DNA of 64,000 nt from Streptomyces sclerotialus (GTDB taxonomy: Bacteria; Actinomycetota; Actinomycetes; Streptomycetales; Streptomycetaceae): the NCBI GenBank assembly GCA_000719105.1, contig JODX01000005.1, positions 372,001 to 436,000 of the forward strand. The letters run 5' to 3'. Position numbers and translations under genes: made by a program. The notes beneath the pieces are model-generated. The model ran no database searches, was not told where the DNA came from, and worked only from the letters and a program-made list of their open reading frames with translations. Shown here one piece after another: positions 18,308 through 26,270 of this stretch (position 1 is its first letter; the number at the start of each line of letters is the position of its first letter).

Positions 18308-18685
18308 GAAGCGCACAATAGCCCGCCCGCCGCATGGCGTAAGGTCCTGGTCAAACAGTGTGACCACCACTACGTGACCAAATCGGCCATCGCATGTGCG
18401 CGAATCCGGGGTATGGTGGTAATGCGCCCGCCGAGTGCTTCGACGGGCCGCACGAATGAGGATGCCCGGTCGGTGGCCCGATCGGCTCCGACCCGACAGC
18501 CCTCCCTGACCGTACGGCACTGTGCGTACGACGATCGGAGGGACCCCTCAGCGGTACGAGCGCTAGAGCGTCGGCAGTGGTCCCGTGCCCCACGGCCCGC
18601 CCGTGAGGCGGCCGACGTCCCCGGCACGGTCACAAGACGACCCCCGCGCTCGCCTCGCACCGCGCACACAAGAAGAGGCAGCACC
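18308..18685. other. Long leader/promoter region upstream of DEAD-box helicase gene
   Basis: 378 bases without a supported gene. GTGACCA is repeated near 18360 and 18376. A composite hairpin is visible: CCCTCC (18500-18505) with GGAGGG (18537-18542), enclosing CGTACG (18511-18516) with CGTACG (18525-18530). A long structured leader would fit the autoregulated, cold-induced behaviour of many DEAD-box helicase mRNAs, but no transcription start can be placed. Confidence 0.5.
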
Positions 18686-21037
18686 CTGACTACGACGTTT
18701 CGTGAACTCGGAATCCTTCCCGAGACCGCCGAGGCCCTGGAAGCCGTCGGCATCATCAACCCCTTCCCCATCCAGGAGATGACGCTCCCGGTCGCCCTCT
18801 CCGGCACCGACGTCATCGGACAGGCCAAGACCGGCACCGGCAAGACGCTGGGCTTCGGCCTCCCGCTCCTCGAGCGCGTCACCGTCCCCGCCGACGTGGA
18901 GGCGGGCCGCGCCCAGCCGGACGCCCTCACCGACGCCCCGCAGGCGCTCGTCGTCGTCCCGACGCGCGAGCTGTGCGTCCAGGTCACGAACGACCTGCTG
19001 ACCGCGGGCAAGGTGCGCAATGTGCGTGTCCTGGCGATCTACGGCGGCCGCGCCTACGAGCCGCAGGTCGAGGCCCTGAAGAAGGGCGTCGACGTGGTCG
19101 TCGGCACCCCGGGCCGCCTGCTGGACCTGGCCGGCCAGAAGAAGCTCGACCTGAAGCACGTGCGGGCCCTGGTCCTCGACGAGGCCGACGAGATGCTCGA
19201 CCTGGGCTTCCTGCCCGACGTCGAGAAGATCATCAACATGCTTCCGGCCAAGCGCCAGACCATGCTCTTCTCGGCCACCATGCCGGGTGCGGTGATCGGT
19301 CTGGCCCGCCGTTACATGTCGCAGCCGACGCACATCCGGGCCACGGCACCGGACGACGAGGGCGCGACGGTCGCCAACATCGCGCAGCACGTCTACCGCG
19401 CGCACTCCATGGACAAGCCGGAGATGGTCGCCCGCATACTGCAGGCCGAGGGCCGTGGCCTGGCGATGATCTTCTGCCGTACCAAGCGCACGGCCGCGGA
19501 CATCGCCGAGCAGCTCCAGCGCCGCGGGTTCGCCTCCGGCGCGGTCCACGGCGACCTCGGCCAGGGCGCCCGTGAGCAGGCGCTGCGCGCGTTCCGCAAC
19601 GGCAAGGTCGACGTCCTGGTCTGCACCGACGTCGCCGCGCGCGGCATCGACGTCGAGGGCGTGACCCACGTCATCAACTACCAGTCGCCGGAGGAGGAGA
19701 AGACCTACCTCCACCGCATCGGCCGCACGGGCCGCGCCGGCAACTCCGGTACGGCGATCACGCTGGTCGACTGGGACGACATCCCGCGCTGGCAGCTGAT
19801 CAACAAGGCGCTGGACCTCCCGTTCAACGACCCGCCGGAGACGTACTCCACGTCGCCGCACCTCTTCGCGGACCTGAGCATTCCCGAGGGCACCAAGGGC
19901 GTGCTCCCGCGATCGGAGCGCACGCGCGCGGGTCTGGCCGCCGAGGAGGTGGAGGACCTGGGCGAGACGGGCTCGCGGAACCGCGGTGGCCGTCCCGGAC
20001 AGGACCGTCAGGAACGCCAGGAGCGTCAGGAGCGCCCCGCGCGCACCCCGCGCCGCCGTCGCCGCACCCGCGCCGGCGCCCCGGTGGTCGACCAGCAGCC
20101 CGCCGGCACCGAGAGCACTCCCGCTCCGGCCGCCGGGGCCCCTGCGGAGGCCCCGCAGGTGACCGAGTCCGGCGAGCCGCGCCGCCGTCGCCGCACGCGT
20201 GGCGGAGCCCAGCCGGCCGCCCAGGAGACCGCTCGGGCCACCGAGGCCGTCGACACGGCAGAGGCCGTCGACACGGCGGAGGCCGTGGAGGAAGCGGCCA
20301 AGCCGCGCCGTCGCCGCACCCGCAAGGCCGCACAGCCGGCGCCCGCGGCGGAGACCGCCCTGGACACGGCCGAGGGCACCACGGGCAAGAGCGCCGAGAC
20401 CGCGACCGCGACGGCCGAGAGCACGTCGTCCGAGGGCACGACGTCCGGGAGCACGACGTCCGAGGACGTGTCCGCCGAGTCGGCCGAAGCGCCCGCCGCG
20501 CCGCGCCGTCGCCGCACCCGCAAGGCCGCGCAGCCGGCCCCGGCGGCGGAGACCGCCCTGGACACGGCCGAAGGGGTGACCGCGGAGTCGGCGGAGACTC
20601 CGGCCAAGCCGCGCCGCCGCACCCGCAAGGCCGCGGCCACCGCTCCGGCCGCCGCGGAGACCACGGCCGCCGAGCCGGTGGTTCCCGCCCAGGCGACCGA
20701 GGAGGCGGAGACGGAGCCCAAGCCCCGCCGCCGCACCCGCAAGACCGCGACCACCACCGCCAAGGCCACCGCCAAGGCCACGGCCACCGTTGAGGACGCC
20801 GCCGAGGCCCCGGCCAAGCCGCGCCGTACGCGCAAGTCCACGGCAGCGGCGGAGTCCGCCGCCGACACGGCCGAGGCTGCGGAGGCCAAGCCGCGCCGCC
20901 GCACCCGGAAGGCCGCCGCCACCGAGCCGGCGGTCCCCGCCCAGGCGACCGAGGAGGCGGAGACGGAGCCCAAGCCCCGCCGCCGCACCCGCAAGACCGC
21001 GACCACCGCTCCGGCCGCGGAGACCACGGACGCCTGA
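18686..21037 (+). CDS. DEAD-box RNA helicase with long Arg-rich repetitive C-terminal tail (probable CTG start)
   Basis: Predicted 783 residues if it starts at the CTG at 18686, which has AAGAGG about 7 bases upstream. No ATG or GTG lies in frame within the conserved N-terminus; the nearest upstream candidates are about 70-90 codons away in non-conserved sequence. Motifs in order: Q motif with FPIQE near 27-31, AKTGTGKT (47-54), PTREL, DEAD (165-168), SAT (196-198) and HRIGRTGR near 350. It unwinds RNA in the cytoplasm and most resembles RhlE/DeaD-type helicases. From about 430 the protein is a tail of recurring PRRRRTRK blocks separated by Ala/Glu/Thr-rich spacers, probably an RNA-binding disordered region. 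Confidence 0.88.
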   Translation: MTTTFRELGILPETAEALEAVGIINPFPIQEMTLPVALSGTDVIGQAKTGTGKTLGFGLPLLERVTVPADVEAGRAQPDALTDAPQALVVVPTRELCVQVTNDLLTAGKVRNVRVLAIYGGRAYEPQVEALKKGVDVVVGTPGRLLDLAGQKKLDLKHVRALVLDEADEMLDLGFLPDVEKIINMLPAKRQTMLFSATMPGAVIGLARRYMSQPTHIRATAPDDEGATVANIAQHVYRAHSMDKPEMVARILQAEGRGLAMIFCRTKRTAADIAEQLQRRGFASGAVHGDLGQGAREQALRAFRNGKVDVLVCTDVAARGIDVEGVTHVINYQSPEEEKTYLHRIGRTGRAGNSGTAITLVDWDDIPRWQLINKALDLPFNDPPETYSTSPHLFADLSIPEGTKGVLPRSERTRAGLAAEEVEDLGETGSRNRGGRPGQDRQERQERQERPARTPRRRRRTRAGAPVVDQQPAGTESTPAPAAGAPAEAPQVTESGEPRRRRRTRGGAQPAAQETARATEAVDTAEAVDTAEAVEEAAKPRRRRTRKAAQPAPAAETALDTAEGTTGKSAETATATAESTSSEGTTSGSTTSEDVSAESAEAPAAPRRRRTRKAAQPAPAAETALDTAEGVTAESAETPAKPRRRTRKAAATAPAAAETTAAEPVVPAQATEEAETEPKPRRRTRKTATTTAKATAKATATVEDAAEAPAKPRRTRKSTAAAESAADTAEAAEAKPRRRTRKAAATEPAVPAQATEEAETEPKPRRRTRKTATTAPAAETTDA
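20041..21033 (+). repeat. Repeats encoding PRRRRTR-type basic blocks in the helicase tail
   Basis: About ten copies of a short GC-rich unit (ccgcgccgtcgccgcacccgc and variants) alternate with Ala/Glu/Thr spacers of about 25-50 codons. Some spacers, such as AAQPAPAAETALDTAEG, recur nearly verbatim. The array suggests expansion by internal duplication. Confidence 0.8.
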
Positions 21038-21055
21038 CCCATCCCGGTCACCCCT

Positions 21056-21091
21056 GATGGCCCGGCCCCTCGACCGAGGGGCCGGGCCATC
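21056..21091. terminator. Terminator hairpin after helicase gene
   Basis: GATGGCCCGGCCCCTCG (21056-21072) is followed by its exact reverse complement (21075-21091), a 17-bp stem about 20 bases after the helicase stop. Confidence 0.85.
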
Positions 21092-21198
21092 GGCGTACCG
21101 GAGCAGAAAGCAGCCGGACCAGGCTTTTGCCCCGTACCTCCCCTGCCCTGCCCGCCCCTGCCGGGCCCCCGCCTCCCGCTCCCGGATAGCCTCGGACC

Positions 21199-22074
21199 AT
21201 GAGCCGTCCGCCCACCTTCACCCCACCCCCCGGCGCCCGGGCCCACCGCCTCGGCACCGTGCGCGGGGAGTTCGCCGTGATCGAGATGGCGGCGGCGGGC
21301 GTGGTCGAGAAGGGCACCGCCCTGCTGCTCCCCGGTTTCACCGGCAGCAAGGAGGACTTCATCGCCCTCCACCGGCCCCTCGCCGACGCCGGGTACCGCA
21401 CCGTCGCCGTCGACGGCCGCGGCCAGTACGAGACCCCCGGCCCCCGGGACGACGAGTCCGCGTACGCCCAGTCGGAGCTGGCACGGGACGTACTCGCCCA
21501 GGTGGCGGCGGTCGGCACCGGTACGCCACTGCATCTCGTCGGCCACTCCCTCGGCGGTCAGATCGCCCGCGCCGCGGTCCTCCTCGACCCGGCGCCGTTC
21601 GCCTCGCTCACCCTGATGTCCTCGGGCCCGGCGCAGATCTCCGCCTCGCAGCAGCAGCGCGTGAAGCTGCTCCGTGACGCCCTGGCCGTGATGGACATGG
21701 CCGGGGTGTGGGACGCCATCCAGGCCATGGAGCCCCCCGAGGAGACCGACGCCGGCACCCTGGACGAGGGCCTGGACGAGCGCGCCGACCTCCGCCGTCG
21801 CTGGCTCGCGAACAGCCCGGCCCAGCTCGTCGCCACGGGCCGCGGGCTCTGCGCGGAACCGGACCGCGTCGCCGAGCTGGCCGCTCTCCGGCTCCCCGTC
21901 CACGTCCTGTCCGGCGAACGCGACGACACCTGGCCGGTGCCCCTCCTCGACGACATGGCCGTACGCCTCCGGGCGCACCGCACCGTCATCGCAGGCGCCG
22001 AGCACTCCCCCAACACGGACCGGCCGGAGGCGACGGCCCGCGCCCTCGCCGGCTTCTGGGACCGACTGCCCTAG
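21199..22074 (+). CDS. Alpha/beta hydrolase
   Basis: Predicted 291 residues, no signal peptide. Nucleophile elbow GHSLGG with Ser 117, LPGFTGSKED near the oxyanion position, acid in SGERDDTWPV and His in GAEHSPN near the end. It is a lipase/esterase-like cytoplasmic hydrolase of unknown substrate. The ribosome site is weak (the start follows cctcggacc), so a leaderless or short-leader transcript is possible. Its TAG lies at the start of a 15-base tandem repeat shared with the convergent NYN gene. Confidence 0.87.
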   Translation: MSRPPTFTPPPGARAHRLGTVRGEFAVIEMAAAGVVEKGTALLLPGFTGSKEDFIALHRPLADAGYRTVAVDGRGQYETPGPRDDESAYAQSELARDVLAQVAAVGTGTPLHLVGHSLGGQIARAAVLLDPAPFASLTLMSSGPAQISASQQQRVKLLRDALAVMDMAGVWDAIQAMEPPEETDAGTLDEGLDERADLRRRWLANSPAQLVATGRGLCAEPDRVAELAALRLPVHVLSGERDDTWPVPLLDDMAVRLRAHRTVIAGAEHSPNTDRPEATARALAGFWDRLP

Positions 22075-22131
22075 TACCGGCCGGTCTGGTACCGACCGGT
22101 CTGGTACCGACCGGTCTGGTACCGACCGCCT
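22074..22131. repeat. Four 15-bp direct repeats between convergent genes
   Basis: The unit gtaccgaccggtctg occurs at 22074-22088 (one change), 22089-22103, 22104-22118 and partly at 22119-22131. The array begins within the TAG of the hydrolase and ends in the TAG of the leftward NYN gene. Units are partly palindromic (gtac, accggt), so the array may act as a shared terminator. Confidence 0.75.
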
Positions 22132-23026
22132 AGTACTGGGCTCGAAGGTGCTCCCAGAACCCGTCCCGCAACGCCCGCCGCAGGTCCGCCTGCCCCCGCA
22201 GCGAGTACTGCAGCAGCCCCTCGGCCTCGACCAGCAGGTCCTGGTCGACCGAACCGGGCAGATACGGGTGCCCGTGCAGCAGCTCCCCCAGCGCCTCCCG
22301 GCCCCGCGCCGCCAGCCACTTCGCCGCGATCTGCGCGCCCACGAAGCGCACATCCTCGCGCGTGGGCCGGGTGACGGCTCCGGCGTCGTACGAGGGGGCG
22401 GTCCGCCGGGAGACGTACGGCTTGAAGAAGTCGAGGTCGAGCGTCCGCTGGCTGTCGACCTCCCACAGCAGCGGTTCGGCCTGGTTGCGTCCCTCGGGCG
22501 CCTCGATGCCCCACAGGTGGACCCGCGCTCCGTACCCCTGCGCCGCCTCGACCGCCGACACCAGGTCCTCGTCACCGCCGAGGAGCGCCGCGTCACTGAT
22601 CGCCCGGTGGCGGGCCAGCGACTCCAGGTCCGTACGGATCAGTGAGTCGACGCCCTTCTGCTGGTTGTTCGCGTTGAGGTTGCCGAGCCGTACCTTCACG
22701 TCGGGCAGTTCGGCGATCGACTGCTGTTCCGCCGTGTGGATACGGCGCCTCGCCCCGTCGTACCAGTACACCCGCAGCAGCCGGCTGTCCGCGAAGATCG
22801 TGCGCGCCCGGTCGATGAGCGCGTCGATGAGCCCCTCCGCGTCCAGGTCGAAGGACCGGCGGTCCTCCGTGCCGGCGACGAGCCGCCCCGCGGCCGCGTA
22901 CAGGTACCCGGCATCGACGAAGATCGCATGGGTCGAGGGCGTCTTCGCCACCTCGGCGAGCACACGCTGCAGCAGCTCGTTCGTACGGTCGATGCGGGCG
23001 CCGAGCGCCGTGAGGTCGTCGTTCAT
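22130..23026 (-). CDS. NYN/PIN-like domain protein, putative ribonuclease
   Basis: Predicted 298 residues. A short helical N-terminus precedes a NYN (PIN-like) fold beginning HAIFVDAGYLY with the first metal-binding Asp at 38, then LGNLNANNQQKGVDSLI and the acidic ALLGGDEDLVSAVE segment, which together form the expected metal-binding acidic cluster. NYN proteins are usually RNases involved in RNA processing or decay. The last about 100 residues are an additional helical domain (FVGAQIAAKWLA) that may bind substrate. The gene stands alone, convergent with the preceding hydrolase. Confidence 0.85.
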   Translation of the reverse strand: MNDDLTALGARIDRTNELLQRVLAEVAKTPSTHAIFVDAGYLYAAAGRLVAGTEDRRSFDLDAEGLIDALIDRARTIFADSRLLRVYWYDGARRRIHTAEQQSIAELPDVKVRLGNLNANNQQKGVDSLIRTDLESLARHRAISDAALLGGDEDLVSAVEAAQGYGARVHLWGIEAPEGRNQAEPLLWEVDSQRTLDLDFFKPYVSRRTAPSYDAGAVTRPTREDVRFVGAQIAAKWLAARGREALGELLHGHPYLPGSVDQDLLVEAEGLLQYSLRGQADLRRALRDGFWEHLRAQY

Positions 23027-23173
23027 ATGGAGCCATTGTCTCGATGATCACGCTCCGAACACAACCGGTCCCCTTCAGTCCTGCCCACCGGCGGCGGTCA
23101 CTCCTCGGGCCGGGTTCCGACCACGAACTTTTACCCGCAGGTAATTAGGTTCTCGAAAATTTTCCTTAGCGTA

Positions 23174-23201
23174 GGGAATGTTCGTCACACGCTTCCCGTT
23201 G
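23174..23201 (+). promoter_or_regulatory. SigR-type promoter upstream of the 50-residue protein gene
   Basis: GGGAAT (23174-23179) is followed after exactly 18 bases by GTTG (from 23198), a full match to the SigR consensus. The start of transcription would lie near 23208, about 83 bases before the ATG. An 8-bp hairpin, CACGGAGC (23215-23222) with GCTCCGTG (23229-23236), lies at the beginning of the leader. Confidence 0.72.
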
Positions 23202-23290
23202 ACTCCATCGGGAACACGGAGCACCAACGCTCCGTGCACGACCCGCCCAGTAGTCCTCATGAGGAGGATGACCAGACGAAGGGAGAGGCC

Positions 23291-23443
23291 ATGCGCTTCG
23301 AAATCATGCGACTCGACGACGTCGACGGCACGCCCGTGGACAGCACCGTCGTGGACGCCGCCTCCGTCAACCGGATCGTTCAGCAGGCCGCCGCCATCGG
23401 GCAGCGCCTGTGGATCCGCCCCGCCGACTCGACGGCCTCGTAG
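23291..23443 (+). CDS. Small protein of unknown function, probable SigR regulon member
   Basis: Predicted 50 residues (MRFEIMRLDDVDGTPVDSTV at the start). GGGAGAGG precedes the ATG at good spacing; a longer frame from 23234 lacks one. No cysteine, no membrane segment; one beta-hairpin-like half and one amphipathic helix. A SigR-type promoter lies upstream and an 18-bp hairpin downstream, so it is a compact single-gene unit, probably induced by disulfide stress. Its function is unknown. Confidence 0.78.
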   Translation: MRFEIMRLDDVDGTPVDSTVVDAASVNRIVQQAAAIGQRLWIRPADSTAS

Positions 23444-23475
23444 GAAGGGCGCCTCGACGAGGGGCATGAGATTCC

Positions 23476-23516
23476 AGAGCCCCGTACGGCACCGACACGG
23501 TGCCGTACGGGGCTCT
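23476..23516. terminator. Terminator between convergent small gene and marC
   Basis: AGAGCCCCGTACGGCACC (23476-23493) pairs exactly with 23499-23516 around a 5-base loop, an 18-bp stem placed between two convergent stop codons. Confidence 0.88.
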
Positions 23517-23535
23517 GCGCATGCCCGGAGCCCGG

Positions 23536-24141
23536 TCAGCTGCCCTGGATGACCTGCGTGACGCCGTTGATGATCTGCTGCACGGCGATCGCGGACAGCA
23601 TCATCCCCGCGAGCCGTGTCACCAGGACCACTCCGCCGTCCTTGATGACACGGATGATGAGCAGCGAGTAGCGCATGGTCAGCCACAGCACGACATGGAT
23701 GGCCAGGATCGCGGCCCACACGGACACCTGCGTCGCCGCGCTGTCCGCCTTCTGCACAGCGAGGATCACCGACACGATCGCACCGGGACCGGCGAGCAGC
23801 GGCATGCCGAGCGGCACGAGGGCGACGTTCACGTCCTTCGTCTGCTTGGGCTCGTCGGTCTTGCCGGTCAGCAGGTCGAGCGCGATCAGCAGGAGCAGCA
23901 GTCCGCCCGCGATCATCAGTGCGGGCACCGAGACATGCAGATAGGCCAGGATCTGGTGCCCGAGCAGACCGAAGACCGTGATCACTCCGCCGGCCACGCA
24001 GACCGCCTGGAACGCCATCTGCTTCTGCACCTTGGCCGGGCGCCCGGCGGTGAGTGCGAGAAAGATCGGGGTGATCCCGGGGGGATCCATGATCACGAAG
24101 AGGGTGAGGAAGAGGGAGCCGAAAACGGCGACGTCGAACAC
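23536..24141 (-). CDS. MarC-family integral membrane protein
   Basis: Predicted 201 residues with about six hydrophobic helices, the usual MarC length. The GTG at 24141 was chosen over a longer frame because family similarity begins at VFDVAVFGSLFLTLFVIMDP and AAGG lies upstream. Features include the early MDPPGITPIFLALT stretch and the MPLLAGPGAI stretch typical of the family. MarC proteins were once linked to antibiotic resistance, but that role was not confirmed and their transport function is unknown. Confidence 0.9.
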   Translation of the reverse strand: MFDVAVFGSLFLTLFVIMDPPGITPIFLALTAGRPAKVQKQMAFQAVCVAGGVITVFGLLGHQILAYLHVSVPALMIAGGLLLLLIALDLLTGKTDEPKQTKDVNVALVPLGMPLLAGPGAIVSVILAVQKADSAATQVSVWAAILAIHVVLWLTMRYSLLIIRVIKDGGVVLVTRLAGMMLSAIAVQQIINGVTQVIQGS

Positions 24142-24432
24142 GGTGGTGCCTTGGTGAGGTGATGGGACAGGAGTGGAGGGAAGAGGAGAAGAGAGGGAAG
24201 AGGGAGCCGACCGACCGGCGGGCCGCACCTGCTCATGACTGATGCGCACACGTCACCGCACGGAGCATGTGTGTCCGGTGACAGCGGACCGTCGGAGAAG
24301 TGAGCCCTCGCCGGAGCGAGCGGGAAGGAACGGGAACGAACGGAAGCCCGGAGGAAGTACCGGAGCGCCGGCGCCATGGCGGCGGTGGAGGTCGTCGGCC
24401 CGGGCCGTCACCCGACCGGCCGACGGCGCCGC

Positions 24433-25299
24433 TCAGCGAGCGGAGGTCCCCCCGGCCCCGGGCACGGGGAACGCCCCGGTCGCCCGCCGGGTGATCTCCC
24501 CGTACACCTCGGGGTCGGTCGTGTACTCGCCGAGCACACAGGTCTTGCGGCTGCCGTGGTAGTCCGAGGAGCCCGTGGTGAGCAGGCCCAGCTCCTTCGC
24601 GAGGCCCCGCAGCCGCGCCCGGGTCGCCGGGTCGTGGTCCATGTGGTCGACCTCGATGCCGTCCAGGCCGGCGGCGGCCATCTCCGCGATCGCGGACTCC
24701 GGTACGGTGCGGCCCCGCTTGGAGGCGCCCGGGTGCGCGAAGACGGCGACGCCACCCGCGCCCTTGACGAGCCGTATCGCCTCGAAGGGGTCGGTCTCGT
24801 GCTTCTCGACGTAGGCCCGGCCGCCGTCGGCCAGCCAGTCGGCGGTGAAGGCGTCGCCCACGGTGGGCACGACGCCGAGCTCGACGAGGGCACTGGCGAC
24901 GTGGGGCCGGCCCACGGAGCCGTCGCCGGCGATCCGGGCGACCTGCTCCCAGGTCACCGGGACGCCCAGCTCGTTCAGCTTGGCGATCATGCCCCGGGCG
25001 CGCGGCACCCGGTCGTCCCGTACCAGCTCGCGCTCGGCGAGCAGCGCGGGCTCCTCGGGGTCGAAGAGGTAGGCCAGCATGTGCATGCTGACGCCGTCGA
25101 TGCGGCAGGAGAGTTCGGCGCCCGTGACGAGCGTGAGGTCCTCGGGCAGCGCGGCGATGGCCTCGGCGTACCCGCGGGTGGTGTCGTGGTCGGTGAGCGC
25201 GACGACGTCCAGGCCGGCGGCGGACGCGTTCCGCACCAGCTCGGCCGGGGTGTCCGTACCGTCGGAGGCCGTGGAGTGGCAGTGCAGATCGATACGCAC
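24433..25299 (-). CDS. PHP-domain phosphoesterase (RNase AM / nucleoside bisphosphate phosphatase-like)
   Basis: Predicted 288 residues, GTG start. The PHP metal-binding motifs are clear: DLHCHSTASDG at 4-14, LTDHDT near 35-40, GAELSC, FAHPGASKR and SSDYHG near the C-terminus. The size and motif order match the YciV / RNase AM group, which hydrolyses short RNA ends or 3',5'-nucleoside bisphosphates with divalent metals, rather than DNA polymerase PHP domains. Cytoplasmic. It stands between marC and the DUF6758 gene, all leftward but with gaps of about 170-290 bases. Confidence 0.9.
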   Translation of the reverse strand: MRIDLHCHSTASDGTDTPAELVRNASAAGLDVVALTDHDTTRGYAEAIAALPEDLTLVTGAELSCRIDGVSMHMLAYLFDPEEPALLAERELVRDDRVPRARGMIAKLNELGVPVTWEQVARIAGDGSVGRPHVASALVELGVVPTVGDAFTADWLADGGRAYVEKHETDPFEAIRLVKGAGGVAVFAHPGASKRGRTVPESAIAEMAAAGLDGIEVDHMDHDPATRARLRGLAKELGLLTTGSSDYHGSRKTCVLGEYTTDPEVYGEITRRATGAFPVPGAGGTSAR

Positions 25300-25467
25300 G
25301 ACACGGACTCCAGGCGACGCGGAACGGAAGCGGACCGGTCAAGGATAACCGGCGCCCAACGCCCTCCTGTCACAGCCGTACCCGAGCTGCGCCCCCTACG
25401 ACTTCCCTGTGAACCGTGAACCCACCGCGTCCGGCCTGCGGGGCGCGCACCGCCGGCCGGGGGACCG

Positions 25468-26109
25468 CTACGGCTCCAGGATGCGCGGCGACAGCGCTCC
25501 GCACGGCAGCAGATCGACCTCCGCGCCCGCGTCCCGCAGGTCCGTCAGCACCAGTTCGTCGTACATGAGCATGCCGGACTGCTCGGGCCAGACGATCGCC
25601 CACAGCCACAGCCCGAGCGCCTCACCGGCGAAGACGGCACGGTCGTCCGGGGTGCCGGAGACATGCCAGAGCGGCGTGGGACGGCCGGCGGCCAGGACCT
25701 TCGCCTGGGGCGGTTTCTCGACGTTCATGGAGGGGCCGGGGTCGGGGCCGTCGATACCCGCGTAGCGTGCGCCGAGGCCCACGCCGAGTTCCTCCGCGAT
25801 GAGCAGCAGCTCGCCGATGCCGCCGAGCGGTCCGGGACCCGAGCAGGCCACAGCGGTGGCCCGGCCGCCGCTGCGGTCGTCGCCCGCGAAGGCCGCGCCG
25901 GTGAACAGCCAGCCGACGGGCAGCGGCCACGGCATCCACACGGGCACCCGGGCGCGGTGCACCACGACGCCGAGGGCCTCGACACTGGGCGGGATCACGG
26001 GCTGCAGCGGATGCACCGTCCCGTGCACATCGCACTGCCAGGAATCGGCGAAGAGGCCGGGAGCCCTGACCCGGCCACCACACTTCGGGCAACTGGGTTC
26101 GCCCCTCAT
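25468..26109 (-). CDS. DUF6758-family protein with N-terminal zinc ribbon
   Basis: Predicted 213 residues from the ATG at 26109; a TTG three codons upstream is an alternative. The N-terminus holds CPKCGG and then CDVHGTVH, consistent with one zinc site. The remainder, from about 45, is a conserved alpha/beta domain without a recognised active site (VPVWMPWPLPVGWLFTG is characteristic). I associate this with an actinobacterial family of unknown function. It is divergent from the MFS pump gene and shares a short upstream region containing an AT-rich palindrome. Confidence 0.8.
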   Translation of the reverse strand: MRGEPSCPKCGGRVRAPGLFADSWQCDVHGTVHPLQPVIPPSVEALGVVVHRARVPVWMPWPLPVGWLFTGAAFAGDDRSGGRATAVACSGPGPLGGIGELLLIAEELGVGLGARYAGIDGPDPGPSMNVEKPPQAKVLAAGRPTPLWHVSGTPDDRAVFAGEALGLWLWAIVWPEQSGMLMYDELVLTDLRDAGAEVDLLPCGALSPRILEP

Positions 26110-26207
26110 AGGGCCCAACGGTCCTACCCGTGGTCCCTCCCGTCAAGGACGATCACCCGTCCGGACGGGCGCCGTCACCATGGGGAGATAGGTGTATGTT
26201 GCATTAA

Positions 26208-26220
26208 TTAGCCAAGCTAA
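26208..26220. promoter_or_regulatory. AT-rich palindrome upstream of MFS pump gene (candidate operator)
   Basis: TTAGC-CAA-GCTAA is a 5+3+5 dyad inside a markedly AT-rich stretch (26195-26230) between the divergent DUF6758 and MFS genes. Such sites are typical MarR- or TetR-type operators overlapping promoters of drug pumps. No regulator gene is adjacent. Confidence 0.5.
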
Positions 26221-26270
26221 CTTATCCTGGGCACAGCACCGAACCATCCCTTCTCTCATGGAGGACAGCC

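Noticed and set aside
20026..22596. Long leftward frame of 856 codons antisense to the helicase tail
   Set aside because: It is a shadow of the repetitive helicase tail and of the hydrolase; its product is Arg/Val/Ala repeats without motifs.
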